Shown: one piece after another, positions 17,991 through 26,193 of the stretch | Layout: the number at the start of each line of letters is the position of its first letter | Position numbering within the stretch: position 1 is the stretch's first letter | DNA from: Solirubrobacterales bacterium | Lineage (GTDB): Bacteria; Actinomycetota; Thermoleophilia; Solirubrobacterales; 70-9 | DNA: 64,000 nucleotides | Direction: 5' to 3' | NCBI GenBank assembly: GCA_020438355.1 | Contig: JAGQUT010000001.1 | Coordinates: forward strand, 124,001 to 188,000 | Notes under the pieces: model-generated | The model's database searches: none | What the model saw: the letters and a program-made list of their open reading frames with translations, nothing else | What the model was told of the DNA's origin: nothing | Made by a program: the position numbers and the translations under genes

Positions 17991-18575
17991 CTACCTGATG
18001 ATGCTCCCGTCAGGAGCCACGAGGACATCGACCTCGCTGCCGTCGGGCTTGGTCACTTCCACTTCCCAGGCAGCTCCCATGTCGTCCTCAGGGTAAATGT
18101 AGGTGACCCGCCCGGAACCGATGTGATCAAGGGCCGCGCGCGAGGCCTGTCGACGATTGATCGCGTTTCCGCTTGTAGCTGTCCCGGCGTTGCCTCCCGA
18201 TTGCGTAGCGGCATCGTCGCTCTGGCCCTTGTTGACTTTCCCGACTACCGAACCGTCACTGGCGACGAGTACGTCGACTTCGACTCCGTCTGCCCGGGTC
18301 ACTTCGATCTCCCAGGCGGCTCCTTTGTCATCCTCGGCTTGCGAGTAAGTGACGCTCCCGCCGCCTACGGCCGCGAGAGCTATCTTCGCCGCGGTCTCCT
18401 TGTCAACGCTTCCCTGGCTCGTCCCGGAGCTGGACGATGTCGGACTACTGGACTCCGGCTGGGTTTCTGCATCTTCCGAGCCTCCGCAACCGGAGAGAAT
18501 CACGGCAGAAGAGGTGATGAAGAGCAGCAATGCCAGAACAACGCTTCGCTGTTTCGTCGCCGTCGGGGGTCTCAT
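17991..18575 (-). CDS. Lipoprotein with two PepSY domains
   Basis: The 194-residue protein starts at ATG 18575 (MRPPTATKQ), with a hydrophobic h-region and a lipobox ending in SGC, so it is probably tethered to the outer face of the membrane. A Ser/Thr-rich linker follows. Two tandem PepSY-like units (about residues 60-120 and 135-194) share the pattern Y..EDD.GAAWE(I/V)EVT..DG.EVDVLV..DGS. PepSY domains are known in propeptides and envelope proteins, where they inhibit proteases or have unknown roles. The gene lies 70 bp downstream of the DUF4383 gene on the same strand. The longer in-frame extension upstream of 18575 is rejected because it has no ribosome site and would overlap that gene. 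Confidence 0.85.
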   Translation of the reverse strand: MRPPTATKQRSVVLALLLFITSSAVILSGCGGSEDAETQPESSSPTSSSSGTSQGSVDKETAAKIALAAVGGGSVTYSQAEDDKGAAWEIEVTRADGVEVDVLVASDGSVVGKVNKGQSDDAATQSGGNAGTATSGNAINRRQASRAALDHIGSGRVTYIYPEDDMGAAWEVEVTKPDGSEVDVLVAPDGSIIR

Positions 18576-18645
18576 GCCCGAAATATATGCCGCTGACGGG
18601 GTGCGGGACAGTTGAATCGAAAAGGGGGAAGTCGGGGAGAAGCGG

Positions 18646-19164
18646 TTAGCGGCGCCCGGAAGCAGCGCGGCGTTCGCGAACCTTGCGTCGTCGCTTCTTC
18701 TGGCGCCTCGTCTCCGCCATCGATTCGAAGCGGGCGCCGAGGCCACCGAACCACTCGGTGATCCGGTCCCAGCGGCTGGCTGCATAGGCACCGAGCCCGG
18801 CAAAGCCGATCAAGAGGTTCAGGAGGTTCACCCAACGGGTCGCCGGCAGGCCATCGAGGAGCAGCGTGCCGTTGGAAGCGACGAGTCCCCAGAGTCCCAG
18901 CACGGTAAAGACCACACCGGCGAGGATCGCGAAGAGGCGGGGCAGGGGCCGGGCGAGAAAGAGTCCGAGCAATCCGACGGCTACGTGAAGGACGTTCGCC
19001 CAGCCGTTCACCGTGTAGAACCCGAGCAGGTCGCTGGTCAGGGCCGGGACCTTGAACTCGGAGTTGACGAGCAGCCCGGCGAAGCCGAGAAGCACCAGAA
19101 AGGATCCGGCGACAGTCGCGTAAAGGCGGGCGTAGGCAGTCCTCTCCATCGGGGTCATTCTCAC
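18646..19164 (-). CDS. DUF4383 four-helix membrane protein
   Basis: The 172-residue protein has four predicted transmembrane helices: near LYATVAGSFLVLLGFAGLLV, VLHVAVGLLGLFLARPL, LFAILAGVVFTVLGLWGLV and LLIGFAGLGAYAA. The pattern FYTVNGWANVLHVAVGLLGL is typical of the DUF4383 family. The C-terminal tail is very basic (RRQKKRRRKVRERR). The function is unknown. A second start two codons later (MTPMERTAY) is equally possible. It runs divergently from the rhomboid gene, whose start is 35 bp away. Confidence 0.82.
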   Translation of the reverse strand: MRMTPMERTAYARLYATVAGSFLVLLGFAGLLVNSEFKVPALTSDLLGFYTVNGWANVLHVAVGLLGLFLARPLPRLFAILAGVVFTVLGLWGLVASNGTLLLDGLPATRWVNLLNLLIGFAGLGAYAASRWDRITEWFGGLGARFESMAETRRQKKRRRKVRERRAASGRR

Positions 19165-19199
19165 ACGAACGTCGGAGACCGGTGCCTCGGTAGGGTTCA

Positions 19200-20066
19200 G
19201 TGCCCTTGGCCTACTGTTATCGACACCCGAATGTCGAGACGGGCGTTTCCTGCTCCAGCTGTGACCGCCCTATCTGCCCCGACTGCATGACGCCGACCCC
19301 GGTCGGAATGCGCTGCCCGGAGTGCTCGAGGGAGAAGACCCGTGTTCGGACCGGCCCGGCCGCCACGTCGCAGGTCGGGGGTTACCCGGCGACGATCACG
19401 CTGATCGCCATCAACGTCGTGGTTTTCCTGGCCGAAATGGGGACCGGTTCGGGTGGATTCAGTTCGACCACATCCCCACTCATCCAGGACTACGGTCTGA
19501 TCGGCGCGATGGTCGCCGACGGTGAGCCCTACAGGCTCCTCACGGCCGGATTCCTCCATGCGGGCTTCATGCACGTGGCCTTCAACATGATTGCCCTGTA
19601 CTTCCTCGGACGGATCCTGGAACCTTCGATCGGTACCGCCCGCTTCCTGATGATCTATTTCGTCTCGATGCTCGCCGGCTCTTTCGGAGCGATCCTGCTC
19701 AGCTCGAATGTGGCGATCACGGTGGGCGCCTCGGGCGCCGTTTTCGGACTTTTCGCGGCCACCTTCATCATCGCCTATGGCCGTGGACTCGGTCACATTG
19801 CCAGCGAGATCGGCGTGATCATAGGCATCAACCTGCTGCTCACATTCACGATCAGCGGCATCAGCATCGGTGGTCACCTGGGCGGCCTGATCGGGGGTGG
19901 CATCTGCGGATTGCTCGTGATCGCAGGCGAACGTGGCTACCTCGGCTCGAACGCCCGCTTCCTCGAGTACGGCGGGATGATCCTGATCGGCGTTCTCTCG
20001 GTGGTGTTCGCGATTTCCGCGTCGGAACCCGTGCCGAATCTGGTCTTTGCCGCTCTGACTCCCTGA
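19200..20066 (+). CDS. Rhomboid intramembrane serine protease with N-terminal zinc finger
   Basis: This membrane protease cleaves substrates within the bilayer. Residues 1-45 form a B-box-like zinc-binding module with C6, H9, C18, C21, C26, C29, C39 and C42. The rhomboid core of about six helices follows. The catalytic Ser is S178 in GASGAVFG and the His is H226 in GGHLGGLIGG; the HVAFNM segment (H125) matches the conserved helix-2 His-Asn region. GTG 19200 is the only start that keeps the zinc finger. The same zinc-finger/rhomboid layout is widespread in actinobacteria. The substrate is unknown. Confidence 0.93.
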   Translation: MPLAYCYRHPNVETGVSCSSCDRPICPDCMTPTPVGMRCPECSREKTRVRTGPAATSQVGGYPATITLIAINVVVFLAEMGTGSGGFSSTTSPLIQDYGLIGAMVADGEPYRLLTAGFLHAGFMHVAFNMIALYFLGRILEPSIGTARFLMIYFVSMLAGSFGAILLSSNVAITVGASGAVFGLFAATFIIAYGRGLGHIASEIGVIIGINLLLTFTISGISIGGHLGGLIGGGICGLLVIAGERGYLGSNARFLEYGGMILIGVLSVVFAISASEPVPNLVFAALTP

Positions 20067-20146
20067 CCGGCGACGTTCCAGCCAGCCTGGTGGGACCCAG
20101 GCCGAAATCGCTGTGTGTGCCGTCCGGATCGGGGTACCCTCAGGAA

Positions 20147-20425
20147 ATGGCGCTACTCGATGACAAACAGATTCAGGACAACCTCGCGGAACTCGACGGC
20201 TGGAAGCTCGAAGGCCGGATGATCGTCCGGGTGTTCGAGTTCGAGGACTTCGTCGGCTCGATCAACTTCGTCGACTCCCTGGTCGCTCCAGCCGAGGAAA
20301 TGAACCACCATCCGGACCTCGCGATCTCCTGGAACAAGGTGACTGTTGCGGTGACCAACCACGCCGAAGGCGGCCTTACCGAAAAAGACTTCGAACTCGC
20401 CAGGCGAATCCAGAAACCGGCCTGA
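20147..20425 (+). CDS. Pterin-4a-carbinolamine dehydratase
   Basis: This small 92-residue enzyme (PCD/DCoH family) dehydrates 4a-hydroxytetrahydropterins, recycling the cofactor of aromatic amino acid hydroxylases. The signature EMNHHPDL provides the catalytic His pair, and the later VTVAVTNHAEGGLTEKDFEL matches the family. The start at ATG 20147 (MALLDDKQI) is chosen over upstream codons because the intervening sequence is not family-like. No pterin-dependent hydroxylase is nearby, so a moonlighting or other pterin role is possible. Confidence 0.92.
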   Translation: MALLDDKQIQDNLAELDGWKLEGRMIVRVFEFEDFVGSINFVDSLVAPAEEMNHHPDLAISWNKVTVAVTNHAEGGLTEKDFELARRIQKPA

Positions 20426-20447
20426 ACTGAACCGCCCCCGGACGGAG

Positions 20448-20480
20448 CCAGCCCAACCGTTCTGTGGTTCTTTGGGCTGG
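20448..20480. terminator. Hairpin between convergent genes
   Basis: CCAGCCCAA (20448-20456) and TTGGGCTGG (20472-20480) form a perfect 9-bp stem around a 15-nt loop. It lies between the pterin dehydratase and the convergent hydroxyacyl-CoA dehydrogenase. No strong T-tract follows on the plus strand, so it may act as a weak bidirectional terminator or 3'-end barrier. Confidence 0.6.
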
Positions 20481-20522
20481 CGGGTTGAGTCGGGAGGGCG
20501 GGTCGGACCCCGCTCGACTTGC

Positions 20523-21350
20523 TTATGAATAGTCGTAGAAACCGCGACCGGTCTTGCGACCGAGGTTGCCCTGGGCTACGAAGCCTTCGACCGTAGCCGG
20601 GGCGAGGTGATCGGGGTTTCCCGATTCGGCGTTGAGCGCCTGGCCGATCGCCACGGCCACGTCGAGTCCGACCAGGTCAAGCAGCGCCAGGGGGCCCATG
20701 GGGTGGGCGACACCCAGCGTCATGCACTCGTCGACCGCGGCTGCTTCCAGGCCGGTCCGCTCCTGGTAGCGGACTGCATCAAACAGGTAGGGGAAAAGCA
20801 GGCGGTTGACCGCAAAACCTGCCGTGTCGGGAACTTCGACTGCCGTTTTCTCGAGAATGTGGCACCAGTCTCTGGCCCGCTCTGCGACCTCATCACCGAG
20901 GCCGTCGGGGAAGATCAGCTCGACCAGCTGCATCGCTGGAACCGGATTGAAGACATGGAGCCCGTAAAGGCGGTCGGGGCGCCCGCAACCGGTGCCCAGC
21001 GAGGTGATCGAAAGGGAGGATGTGGTTGTTGCGAGGTCGGCACTGGGCGCGGCTTCGGCGGCCCTTGCGAGCAGGTCCGTCTTCACGTCGGCATCTTCGA
21101 TCACGGCCTCGACCAGCAGGTCCGCTTCGGTCAGGCTTTCGAGATCCATCGTGGTGGAAACCCGTTCCGGATCGGCGCCGGCGATTCGGCGACTTGCCTT
21201 CTCTACGGCGGCCAGGGCTCGCTCCCCTGATTCCGGTGACCTGACGAGCAGCACGACCCTGGAGCTGGACCTGGACGCGACGGCCGCCAGCCCGGTTGCG
21301 ATGGTCCCGCTTCCCGCTATGGCGACGAATTCGTAGGGCGTTGCTGTCAT
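20523..21350 (-). CDS. 3-hydroxyacyl-CoA dehydrogenase (3-hydroxybutyryl-CoA type)
   Basis: This 275-residue NAD(P)-dependent enzyme oxidises 3-hydroxyacyl-CoA or reduces acetoacetyl-CoA. The Rossmann motif is AGSGTIATG near residue 13. The middle carries EAVIEDADVKTDLLARA, SSLSITSLGTG and GLHVFNPVPAMQLVELI, where the HVFNP His is the catalytic base. The C-terminal helical domain begins near GFAVNRLLFPY, with GVAHPMGPLALLDLVGLD. The thiolase gene starts 121 bp away on the opposite strand, so the two may share a control region and act in the same fatty acid or butanoate route. The N-terminal FVAIAGSG is slightly diverged from GxGxxG. Confidence 0.92.
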   Translation of the reverse strand: MTATPYEFVAIAGSGTIATGLAAVASRSSSRVVLLVRSPESGERALAAVEKASRRIAGADPERVSTTMDLESLTEADLLVEAVIEDADVKTDLLARAAEAAPSADLATTTSSLSITSLGTGCGRPDRLYGLHVFNPVPAMQLVELIFPDGLGDEVAERARDWCHILEKTAVEVPDTAGFAVNRLLFPYLFDAVRYQERTGLEAAAVDECMTLGVAHPMGPLALLDLVGLDVAVAIGQALNAESGNPDHLAPATVEGFVAQGNLGRKTGRGFYDYS

Positions 21351-21471
21351 CGCAGGAGACCCTATTGGGATCGAGCGTGAACCGGCATTGACTGACGAGT
21401 CAATCAGCTACGATGGCGAGAGGTTTTCGATCCGAACAGCCACCTGACTGGAATACCGAGAAAGGCAGAAG

Positions 21472-22644
21472 ATGAGCAAGTTTGGCGGACGTGAAGTAGT
21501 AATCGTGGAGGCGGTCCGAACCCCGGTCGGCCGCGGTCACAAGGAGAAGGGTTACTACAAGGACGTCCATCCCTCGACCCTCCTGGCCCACGCCTACAAG
21601 AACGTTGTGGAGCGCGCCGGAATCGATCCCGCCGAGGTCGAGGACGTTGTAGCCGGCTGCGTCCAGCAGTTCGGTGAGCAGAGCCTGAACATCGGCCGCA
21701 ATGCCTGGCTCGAAGCCGGCTTCCCGATCGAGACCCCGGCAACGACCATCGATCGTCAGTGCGGCTCGGCCCAGCAGGCAATCAACTACGCCGCGGCGAT
21801 GATCGCCTCGGGTGTCCACGACGTGATGATCGGCGGCGGCGTCGAGCACATGGGTCACATCTCCTTCGGAGACGCGGCGAAGGTCATGGGCGAGTACGGC
21901 TTCGGTTACTCACCCCAGCTGCTCGAGAAGTACGACCTGGTCAACCAGGGCATTTCGGCGGAGATGATTGCCGACCAGTGGGAGATCCCCAAGGTGGACC
22001 TCGACGAGATCGCCGTCCGCTCCCATGAGCGTGCCCATCGGGCCACAGAAGAGGGTCGCTTCGAGCGTGAGATCGCGCCGTTCTCGGTCAACGGTGACAC
22101 CTACACGACCGACCAGGGCATCCGGCCCGGCACCAACCTTGAAGCCCTCGCCGGTCTCAAGCCCGCCTTCAAGGAAGACGGCAAGATCACGGCCGGCAAC
22201 TCTTCACAGGTCTCGGACGGTGCTGCCGCCGTCCTCCTGATGACCAGGGAGAAGGCCGACGAACTCGGGCTCAAGCCTCGTGCCCGCATCGTTGACCAGA
22301 CCGCGGTCGGCGTTGACCCGGTGATCATGCTCACCGGTCCGATTCCCGCGACCAGGAAGATCCTGGAGCGCAACAACATGACGATGGATGACATCGACCT
22401 GGTCGAGATCAACGAGGCCTTCGCTTCAGTTGTCAAGGCCTGGGAAATCGAGCTTCAGCCGGACATGGAGAAGGTCAACGTCAATGGCGGCGCGATCGCC
22501 CTCGGTCACCCGCTCGGCTCCACGGGAGCCCGTCTCATGACCACCCTGCTGCATGAGCTGGAGCGCACCGATGGCCAGTACGGACTGGTCACCATGTGCT
22601 GCGGCGGCGGCATCGGAACCGGCACCCTGATCGAACGCATCTGA
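21472..22644 (+). CDS. Acetyl-CoA acyltransferase (thiolase)
   Basis: The 390-residue thiolase cleaves 3-ketoacyl-CoA or condenses two acyl-CoA units. The acyl-accepting Cys is C97 in DRQCGSAQQ, the His base lies in GGAIALGHPLGSTGAR (about H346), and the second Cys is in CCGGGIGTG (376/377). The length matches the FadA/PhaA group. ATG 21472 follows GAAAGGCAGAAG. It is divergent from the hydroxyacyl-CoA dehydrogenase and ends in a strong terminator, so it is probably a single-gene unit. I cannot separate degradative from biosynthetic function by eye. Confidence 0.93.
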   Translation: MSKFGGREVVIVEAVRTPVGRGHKEKGYYKDVHPSTLLAHAYKNVVERAGIDPAEVEDVVAGCVQQFGEQSLNIGRNAWLEAGFPIETPATTIDRQCGSAQQAINYAAAMIASGVHDVMIGGGVEHMGHISFGDAAKVMGEYGFGYSPQLLEKYDLVNQGISAEMIADQWEIPKVDLDEIAVRSHERAHRATEEGRFEREIAPFSVNGDTYTTDQGIRPGTNLEALAGLKPAFKEDGKITAGNSSQVSDGAAAVLLMTREKADELGLKPRARIVDQTAVGVDPVIMLTGPIPATRKILERNNMTMDDIDLVEINEAFASVVKAWEIELQPDMEKVNVNGGAIALGHPLGSTGARLMTTLLHELERTDGQYGLVTMCCGGGIGTGTLIERI

Positions 22645-22675
22645 TTCATCGCTGACGGCTGAGGCCGTTCGGCAA

Positions 22676-22716
22676 GGGCCCGCGCTCCCCCCGGGGAGCG
22701 CGGGCCCTTTCTTTTT
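22676..22716 (+). terminator. Rho-independent terminator of the thiolase gene
   Basis: A perfect 15-bp inverted repeat (22676-22690 with 22693-22707; arms GGGCCCGCGCTCCCC / GGGGAGCGCGGGCCC) is followed immediately by a T-rich run TTTCTTTTT. This is a textbook intrinsic terminator about 30 bp after the thiolase stop. Confidence 0.92.
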
Positions 22717-22768
22717 CCGGCGCTGTCGGGATGTATCGCCCGGATTTCAAACAGGTACGCTGGCGCGC

Positions 22769-23806
22769 ATGACGGCAATGGAGCGGGTTTCGATCGGGAT
22801 CATGGGGGACACGCCACAGGACATGGCGGCGATGGCCCGAAAGGCGGAGGAGGCCGGATTCGATTGCGGCTGGGCGATCGAGCTCTTCCGCAATGCCTTT
22901 ACCCAGACCACCTATCTGGGTGCCGAGACCGAAAGCATGGACGTCGGAACCGCAATCGCCTGGGGGTTCGTCCGCAGCCCGATGACCATGGCGATGAGCG
23001 CGATGGACATCGACGAGATTTCCGGCGGACGCTTCCGTCTCGGCCTCGGCCCGGGAGTCAAGCGGTTGATCGAGACCTGGCACAACGCGGAGTACGGTCG
23101 GCCCGCCCCGCATCTGCGCGAGACGATCGAAGCCGTCCGGGCAATCATCCACGCGGCCTCGGCCGGCGAGTCGGTCGCCTTCAAGGGCGAGTACTACGAC
23201 CTGGACATCAAGGGCTGGTACCGCGCAACGCCGCCTCTCAGGGCCGAAATACCGATCTATACGGCTGCCGTCCAGAAGGGCATGTCAAGGATGGCCGGAG
23301 ACGTCGCGGACGGTCTTATCGGGCACATAATCTGCTCGGCCCAATGGATCGAGCAGGAGATCGTGCCGGCGTTCGAACTGGGCCTGTCCCGTTCCGGCCG
23401 CGAGCGCTCGTCCTTCACGTACCTGCCAAGCATCTGCGTTGCGATCGACGACGATTACGAGCGCGGTCTCGATGCCGCGCGTCGCACTCTCGCCTTCTAC
23501 TCGACGGTCAAGACCTACCTTCCGCTCTTTGAACTCCACGATTTCGGCCAGAACGCAACCGACGCGGCTGCCGCTTTCCGTCGCGGAGACATCGAAGGTG
23601 TTGCCGCTGCGATATCCGACGAGATGGTCGAGACCTACTGCGCGGTCGGCACACCGGACAAGGTCCGGGAAAAGGTCGCCGAGGTTGCCCAGTTCGGTGA
23701 CGCCATCCTGCCCGGTGCCCCGACCTACTTCATCCCCAACGAACAGATCGGCGAATACAACGACCGGATCATCGAGGTCTTCGGCACCACTGAAGCCGCC
23801 GGATAG
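22769..23806 (+). CDS. LLM-class (F420-type) flavin-dependent oxidoreductase
   Basis: This 345-residue protein of the bacterial luciferase-like monooxygenase fold resembles actinobacterial F420-dependent oxidoreductases. Typical segments are VSIGIMGDTPQDMAAMARKA, GTAIAWGFVRSP, ISGGRFRLGLGPG with a WHN motif, and ETIEAVRAI. Coenzyme F420 use is known for many relatives but is inferred here; an FMN-dependent enzyme is the alternative. A second start at 22778 (MERVSIG) is possible. The gene stands alone between two terminators. The substrate is unknown. Confidence 0.86.
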   Translation: MTAMERVSIGIMGDTPQDMAAMARKAEEAGFDCGWAIELFRNAFTQTTYLGAETESMDVGTAIAWGFVRSPMTMAMSAMDIDEISGGRFRLGLGPGVKRLIETWHNAEYGRPAPHLRETIEAVRAIIHAASAGESVAFKGEYYDLDIKGWYRATPPLRAEIPIYTAAVQKGMSRMAGDVADGLIGHIICSAQWIEQEIVPAFELGLSRSGRERSSFTYLPSICVAIDDDYERGLDAARRTLAFYSTVKTYLPLFELHDFGQNATDAAAAFRRGDIEGVAAAISDEMVETYCAVGTPDKVREKVAEVAQFGDAILPGAPTYFIPNEQIGEYNDRIIEVFGTTEAAG

Positions 23807-23852
23807 CGGCCTTCCTCCCGGCCCGTACCGTCGATCACCATGGCCGTTGCAG

Positions 23853-23901
23853 GTCGAGATCGACCTTTTGATTCTTAAAGTGCGAAAAAGTCGATCTCGA
23901 C
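23853..23901. terminator. Long hairpin between convergent genes, probable bidirectional terminator
   Basis: GTCGAGATCGA (23853-23863) pairs with TCGATCTCGAC (23891-23901). The pairing continues inward through C/G and a TTTT/AAAA segment. The A/T tracts flanking the loop could serve as U-tracts in either direction. It lies between the LLM oxidoreductase and the convergent metallo-hydrolase. Confidence 0.65.
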
Positions 23902-23943
23902 TGACCGACCAGCATGACCTGGGGAGTCGGTGCCGGCGTCGGG

Positions 23944-24618
23944 CTACTCAGGGAGTGATGCGGCCCAGGACTGGAAGTGGTCCATGTCGGTCAGGGCGGG
24001 GCCGTGGCCGGGGAGCAGCACCGAAGGGTTCAGGGCGGCGAGCTTCCGAATCGAACGGCGGTTCTCGGCCGGGTCGTAGGTGAACATCTCCGGAGGCTCA
24101 TCAAGTCCGGAGAGACCCGTCGCGTAATTCATGTTGCGGATCACGTCGCCGCAGATCGTCACACCGTCCGACTCCCGGAAGTAAACGACATGACCCCGGG
24201 CGTGCCCGGGGGTATGGACCACGCGGAATCCGGCGACTTCGTCGCCCTCTTCAAGCACTCGTGAAACCTTGTGAGGCGGACCCTCCCAGGAGGCCTGAAC
24301 CTTCTTCACGATCGGATTGGTGAGCTGCTCACCCGAAACCGGGCGGCGGCCCTCCATCGCGTCAACGTCATCGGCGTGACAGGCGAGGGGGATGTCACGG
24401 TCTCTGCAGATGTCCCGCGCCATTCCCTGATGATCCGGGTGGACGTGGGTGAGCGTGACTAGCGAAAGCTCCCGGGTCTTGACCTGCCTCGGAATCCGGA
24501 AGCGGTCCCAGGTCGTGCCCGCATCGAACAGAACGTCGCCGACCAGATAGACGTTCACCATCGGCCGCGGGAACTGCCCGAGACGCTCGACTCCCGGGGC
24601 AACTTCCTTCAGCGCCAA
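23944..24618 (-). CDS. MBL-fold metallo-hydrolase
   Basis: This 224-residue protein of the metallo-beta-lactamase fold is probably a hydrolase of a thioester, lactone or phosphoester. The metal-binding motif is THVHPDH (H58, H60, D62, H63). It is followed by HTPGHARGHVVYF (third His), CGDVIRNMNY (bridging Asp) and LLPGHGPAL (last His). It is the third gene of an operon after the CWB2 wall-binding protein and an 80-residue protein (14 bp gap). Its substrate cannot be inferred. Confidence 0.88.
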   Translation of the reverse strand: MALKEVAPGVERLGQFPRPMVNVYLVGDVLFDAGTTWDRFRIPRQVKTRELSLVTLTHVHPDHQGMARDICRDRDIPLACHADDVDAMEGRRPVSGEQLTNPIVKKVQASWEGPPHKVSRVLEEGDEVAGFRVVHTPGHARGHVVYFRESDGVTICGDVIRNMNYATGLSGLDEPPEMFTYDPAENRRSIRKLAALNPSVLLPGHGPALTDMDHFQSWAASLPE

Positions 24619-24632
24619 CGTCGAGTTCCTTC

Positions 24633-24875
24633 TCAGTGGGCCTGTTCGGGACCCGGCTGGCCGCTGTGATGGGCGAGACCTTCAAGACGGGCCATCTCCC
24701 GCTCGCCGAAGATGCGGGCGGGATCCGAGGGGTCGAGATCGGCGATCAGGCGGCCGACCCGCACCCGAACCTGCTGGGCGAAGTGGGGGGTTACGGCACC
24801 GGTCAACTCCCGGATGTCTTCCGGAGTGACCTTCTGTCCGGAATCGAGGACTCCGATGTGTTCAGTTTCGCTCAT
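24633..24875 (-). CDS. Conserved-looking small protein of unknown function
   Basis: This 80-residue soluble, acidic protein has no visible family signature. The N-terminal half reads VLDSGQKVTPEDIRELTG and the middle QVRVRVGRLIADLDPSDP; the last 20 residues are His/Gly/Pro-rich. Its ATG overlaps the stop of the CWB2 gene (ATGA), so translation is probably coupled, and the MBL hydrolase follows. Coding is supported by this tight spacing and by length between two clear genes, not by homology. Confidence 0.65.
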   Translation of the reverse strand: MSETEHIGVLDSGQKVTPEDIRELTGAVTPHFAQQVRVRVGRLIADLDPSDPARIFGEREMARLEGLAHHSGQPGPEQAH

Positions 24876-26158
24876 CCTGAACTCGCAGTCTCCACGATTT
24901 CGAGTTCCAGCGCATCGTCGAACCGGGCCTGCTCGTCAACCGAGATGATCGAGTCGTCGCCGATCACCCAGGCGTGGTTGACGATCGCCCTGGTCGGATC
25001 GGTTTCGTACCCGGGCTTGACATCAAGCAGATAGTCCTCGACCACCTGGGGTAGCTTCTCGCTCGAGTCGGTCAGGAGCAGGGCCGGCCAGGTGCCTCCT
25101 GTGGACAGCGCGGTGACCGCCACCACATCCATCGGGCGATCGGTCCGGGCCAGAACGTAACCGTGACCGGGATCGTTGAGGTTCCAGCCGAACAGCCCGC
25201 TCGAGAACCTGACCAGCTCTACCGCGGCAGTCTCGGGGTCCTCGCCGCCGACCCTTTCGACCGTAGCCCCTGCCTTGTCAAGCTGCTTCAGGACATTGCT
25301 CGAGACCACATCGGAAGGACCGAGCACAAAGATCGGAACGTCCCGGTTCTCCTTCTTCCTGATCAGTTCCAGCGTCGCTTTGGGGACCTCGTCCTTGCCG
25401 GTGAAGAGGACGACATCACCGGACCTCGCTGACCATGTGGCGGCCGGCGTTGCGTACTCGGGCGCCTCGGACGAAACAACGACGAAAGCGGCGGGCGGAC
25501 TGTCGATCAACTCGGCCCTGGTCTCGGCTACTCCGACGGCGACCGAAGCCGGGTCCGGACCATCGATCCGGCGAACCTCGTATCCGGACGGGGGTGCGAC
25601 CCTGCCGACCGTGAAGACCTTGTTCTCACCCGTATCGGGAGAGCCGAGAGGATTGAGCTGGGCAAGCGTGTTGGTGCCTGTCTCGGAAAGAGTTCCTGAG
25701 GGAGCAAGCAGGATCGGAGCGCCGACCGGAAGCGCGGCGAGGCTGGCCGCGGCGACCCCTGACTGCCAGTCCGTCGAGTCAACGATCGTCACGGCGGCGG
25801 GCGGCGCGCCCGGACCGGTGGTCGGATAGGCGGCCAGCGCGGCGGCCATCGACATGTCGACCGGGTCACTGCCGCTGATCCTGGTCGTGTTGCGAGTGGC
25901 GACCGACGGGAACCCGAGCGGACCGGTCGAGTGACCGCCAATGACGTTCTGCCCGCCGGTCGTGCCACCGTCGATTTCTGTAACCACGGTGGAGGACGAG
26001 CCACCATCGTCGTCCCCGACCCCGAAGAAGAAGTAGGCGACGAAAGCAGCCAGAATCAGAATCAGGACAAGCAGAATCGAGAGCCCGAGCCACGGCACGC
26101 CGGCGGCTTGCGGGCTCCCGGGCGGTGCGTTGATCGGCCGTCGTCCGGAACTTGCCAC
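24872..26158 (-). CDS. Membrane-anchored protein with cell-wall-binding (CWB2) repeats
   Basis: The 428-residue protein has an N-terminal membrane anchor (LGLSILLVLILILAAFVAYF) and a Ser/Thr/Gly-rich linker. The rest consists of three CWB2-like (PF04122-type) units, each opening with an R-(I/V)-x-G-x-DP motif (RISGSDPVD, RIDGPDPASV, RVGGEDPETA) and followed by hydrophobic strands such as VGAPILLAPSGTL and VPIFVLGPSDVV. In Clostridia such repeats bind wall polymers; here the protein is probably tethered to the membrane and faces the wall. The start is GTG 26158, and the lysA gene diverges 35 bp away. It heads a three-gene operon. Confidence 0.82.
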   Translation of the reverse strand: MASSGRRPINAPPGSPQAAGVPWLGLSILLVLILILAAFVAYFFFGVGDDDGGSSSTVVTEIDGGTTGGQNVIGGHSTGPLGFPSVATRNTTRISGSDPVDMSMAAALAAYPTTGPGAPPAAVTIVDSTDWQSGVAAASLAALPVGAPILLAPSGTLSETGTNTLAQLNPLGSPDTGENKVFTVGRVAPPSGYEVRRIDGPDPASVAVGVAETRAELIDSPPAAFVVVSSEAPEYATPAATWSARSGDVVLFTGKDEVPKATLELIRKKENRDVPIFVLGPSDVVSSNVLKQLDKAGATVERVGGEDPETAAVELVRFSSGLFGWNLNDPGHGYVLARTDRPMDVVAVTALSTGGTWPALLLTDSSEKLPQVVEDYLLDVKPGYETDPTRAIVNHAWVIGDDSIISVDEQARFDDALELEIVETASSG

Positions 26159-26193
26159 GGGCTGAACCGTATCTCAGGCCGGAACTCGTAAGA

